64,000 bases of DNA from Rhizobium sp. L1K21. GTDB taxonomy: Bacteria; Pseudomonadota; Alphaproteobacteria; Rhizobiales; Rhizobiaceae. A program made the position numbers and the translations under genes. Shown here one piece after another: positions 63,336 to 64,000 of this stretch. The notes beneath the pieces were generated by a model. That model ran no database searches and was not told where the DNA came from. It saw only the letters and a list, made by a program, of their open reading frames with translations. The number at the start of each line of letters is the position of its first letter. Within the stretch, counting starts at the first letter, position 1. Where the stretch lies: the NCBI RefSeq assembly GCF_024055895.1, contig NZ_JAMXLE010000001.1, positions 682,001-746,000 on the forward strand, given 5' to 3'.

Positions 63336-64000
63336 GTGTCGAACACGCTGTTTGATGAAACCGTCGCAATCCTGGAACGGTTGATTGCTTTCCCGACTGT
63401 TTCGTCGGACGGCAATCTGGCCTTGATCACCTATGCGGCCAAGGTTTTGAGTGACCTTGGCGCACGGCTGACCATTTCCAACGACATATCGGGGCAAAAG
63501 GCCAATCTTTTTGCCTCCATCGGGCCGGATGTGCCGGGCGGCATTGTGCTTTCCGGTCATACGGATGTCGTGCCTGTCGATCCGAGCGAGTGGACCAGTG
63601 ATCCTTTTGAATTGCGGGAGGCGGACGGGCTTTATTACGGTCGTGGCACCTGCGACATGAAAGGTTTTATCGCCGCAGTGCTGGCCATCCTGCCGGACTA
63701 TGCAAAGCTTGATCTTGCGCGCCCCGTGCATATCGCACTCACCTATGATGAAGAGGTGGGATGCCTGGGTGCGCGCCAGCTGGCCGACGAATTGCGTCAG
63801 GGCGATGTGAAGCCGTCTGTCTGCATTATCGGCGAACCGACCATGATGCGGGTTATTGAAGGGCACAAGGGTTGCTATGAATATACGACCTGTTTTCACG
63901 GCACGGACGGTCACGGTTCCGAACCCGACAAGGGTGTGAACGCCATCCATTATGCCGCCAAGTTTATGAACCGGCTTCTGGTTCTGGGCGAGGAACTGAA
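63336..64000 (+). CDS. DoeB2-type N-acetyl-diaminobutyrate deacetylase (partial, M20)
   Basis: The frame runs off the right edge after 221 codons. It is an M20/ArgE-type zinc deacetylase: first ligand His in VLSGHTDVVPVDPSEW, bridging Asp in YGRGTCDMKGF, and catalytic Glu in TYDEEVGCLGARQL. The usual DoeB is of the aspartoacylase type, so this gene is the ArgE-like alternative (DoeB2), expected to remove acetate from N-acetyl-diaminobutyrate. GTG start at 63336, seven bases after AAGGA. An acetylornithine deacetylase is the alternative name. Confidence 0.82.
   Translation, partial: MSNTLFDETVAILERLIAFPTVSSDGNLALITYAAKVLSDLGARLTISNDISGQKANLFASIGPDVPGGIVLSGHTDVVPVDPSEWTSDPFELREADGLYYGRGTCDMKGFIAAVLAILPDYAKLDLARPVHIALTYDEEVGCLGARQLADELRQGDVKPSVCIIGEPTMMRVIEGHKGCYEYTTCFHGTDGHGSEPDKGVNAIHYAAKFMNRLLVLGEEL

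Overview
The window reads as a chromosomal segment of an alphaproteobacterium of the Rhizobiales, most likely the Brucella/Ochrobactrum group. This is inferred from a BhuA/HmuPSTUV haem cluster with an exbB-exbD-exbD-tonB tail, TctCBA with TctDE, an ECF11-type RpoE-ChrR pair, mannosylfructose synthesis genes and a doe/eut ectoine-degradation cluster. Coding is dense and GC-rich from about 8 kb onward. The first 4.2 kb is clearly lower in GC and has the look of transferred DNA. No rRNA, complete tRNA or CRISPR array was seen.

Layout. (1) 1-4.5 kb, island scar: an HsdR fragment abuts a tyrosine integrase that has lost its catalytic domain. Next comes a head-to-head pair of a membrane P-loop NTPase and a patatin-like lipase with its own membrane segment. 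A 3' half of a tRNA-Met(CAT) follows and looks like an attachment-site copy. The NTPase/patatin pair is the best candidate for an undescribed (possibly anti-phage) system. (2) 4.6-8.1 kb: a translationally coupled trio (sigma-like protein, coiled-coil protein, ImmA/IrrE metallopeptidase) is divergent from a run of small genes (SinR/Cas2-like, DUF2188, unknown). A 63-bp concentric dyad lies between them. (3) 8.2-14.5 kb: tricarboxylate transport tctCBA and its divergent tctDE regulators with a third, periplasmic binding protein. (4) 14.6-21.9 kb: a LuxR-type regulator without a luxI, and a Liv-type ABC transporter whose LivM is fused in frame to an alpha/beta hydrolase, followed by a crotonase. 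(5) 22-31.2 kb: haem uptake. The receptor is divergent from hmuP-hmuS-hmuT-hmuU-hmuV, a small secreted protein, exbB, two exbD and tonB, with a TGA-N9-TCA iron box between.

(6) 31.3-40.6 kb: an iron alcohol dehydrogenase, then an RpoE-ChrR singlet-oxygen-type regulator beside two CFA-family methyltransferases, a flavin amine-oxidase-like protein, DUF1365, DUF1295, DUF2177 and DUF2147 proteins, together a probable photooxidative membrane-lipid-modification locus. (7) 40.8-43.6 kb: DgcN, DgcA and a D-amino-acid aminotransferase, a D-glutamate catabolic set. (8) 43.7-49.1 kb: an OFA-family MFS transporter downstream of a sigma-54 two-component system, with a readable sigma-54 promoter and paired palindromic enhancer sites in between. 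(9) 49.2-52.5 kb: two GMC flavin dehydrogenases. (10) 52.7-56.4 kb: GH32-like hydrolase, mannosylfructose-phosphate phosphatase and synthase. (11) 56.4-64 kb: ectoine/5-hydroxyectoine degradation (doeD, doeC, doeX, eutC, eutB and, divergent, doeA and an M20-type doeB that runs off the window).

Most of the window is a set of catabolic and uptake cassettes, each with its own regulator, suited to a soil or host-associated copiotroph. Gene names come from recognising protein motifs by eye; no database search was run.
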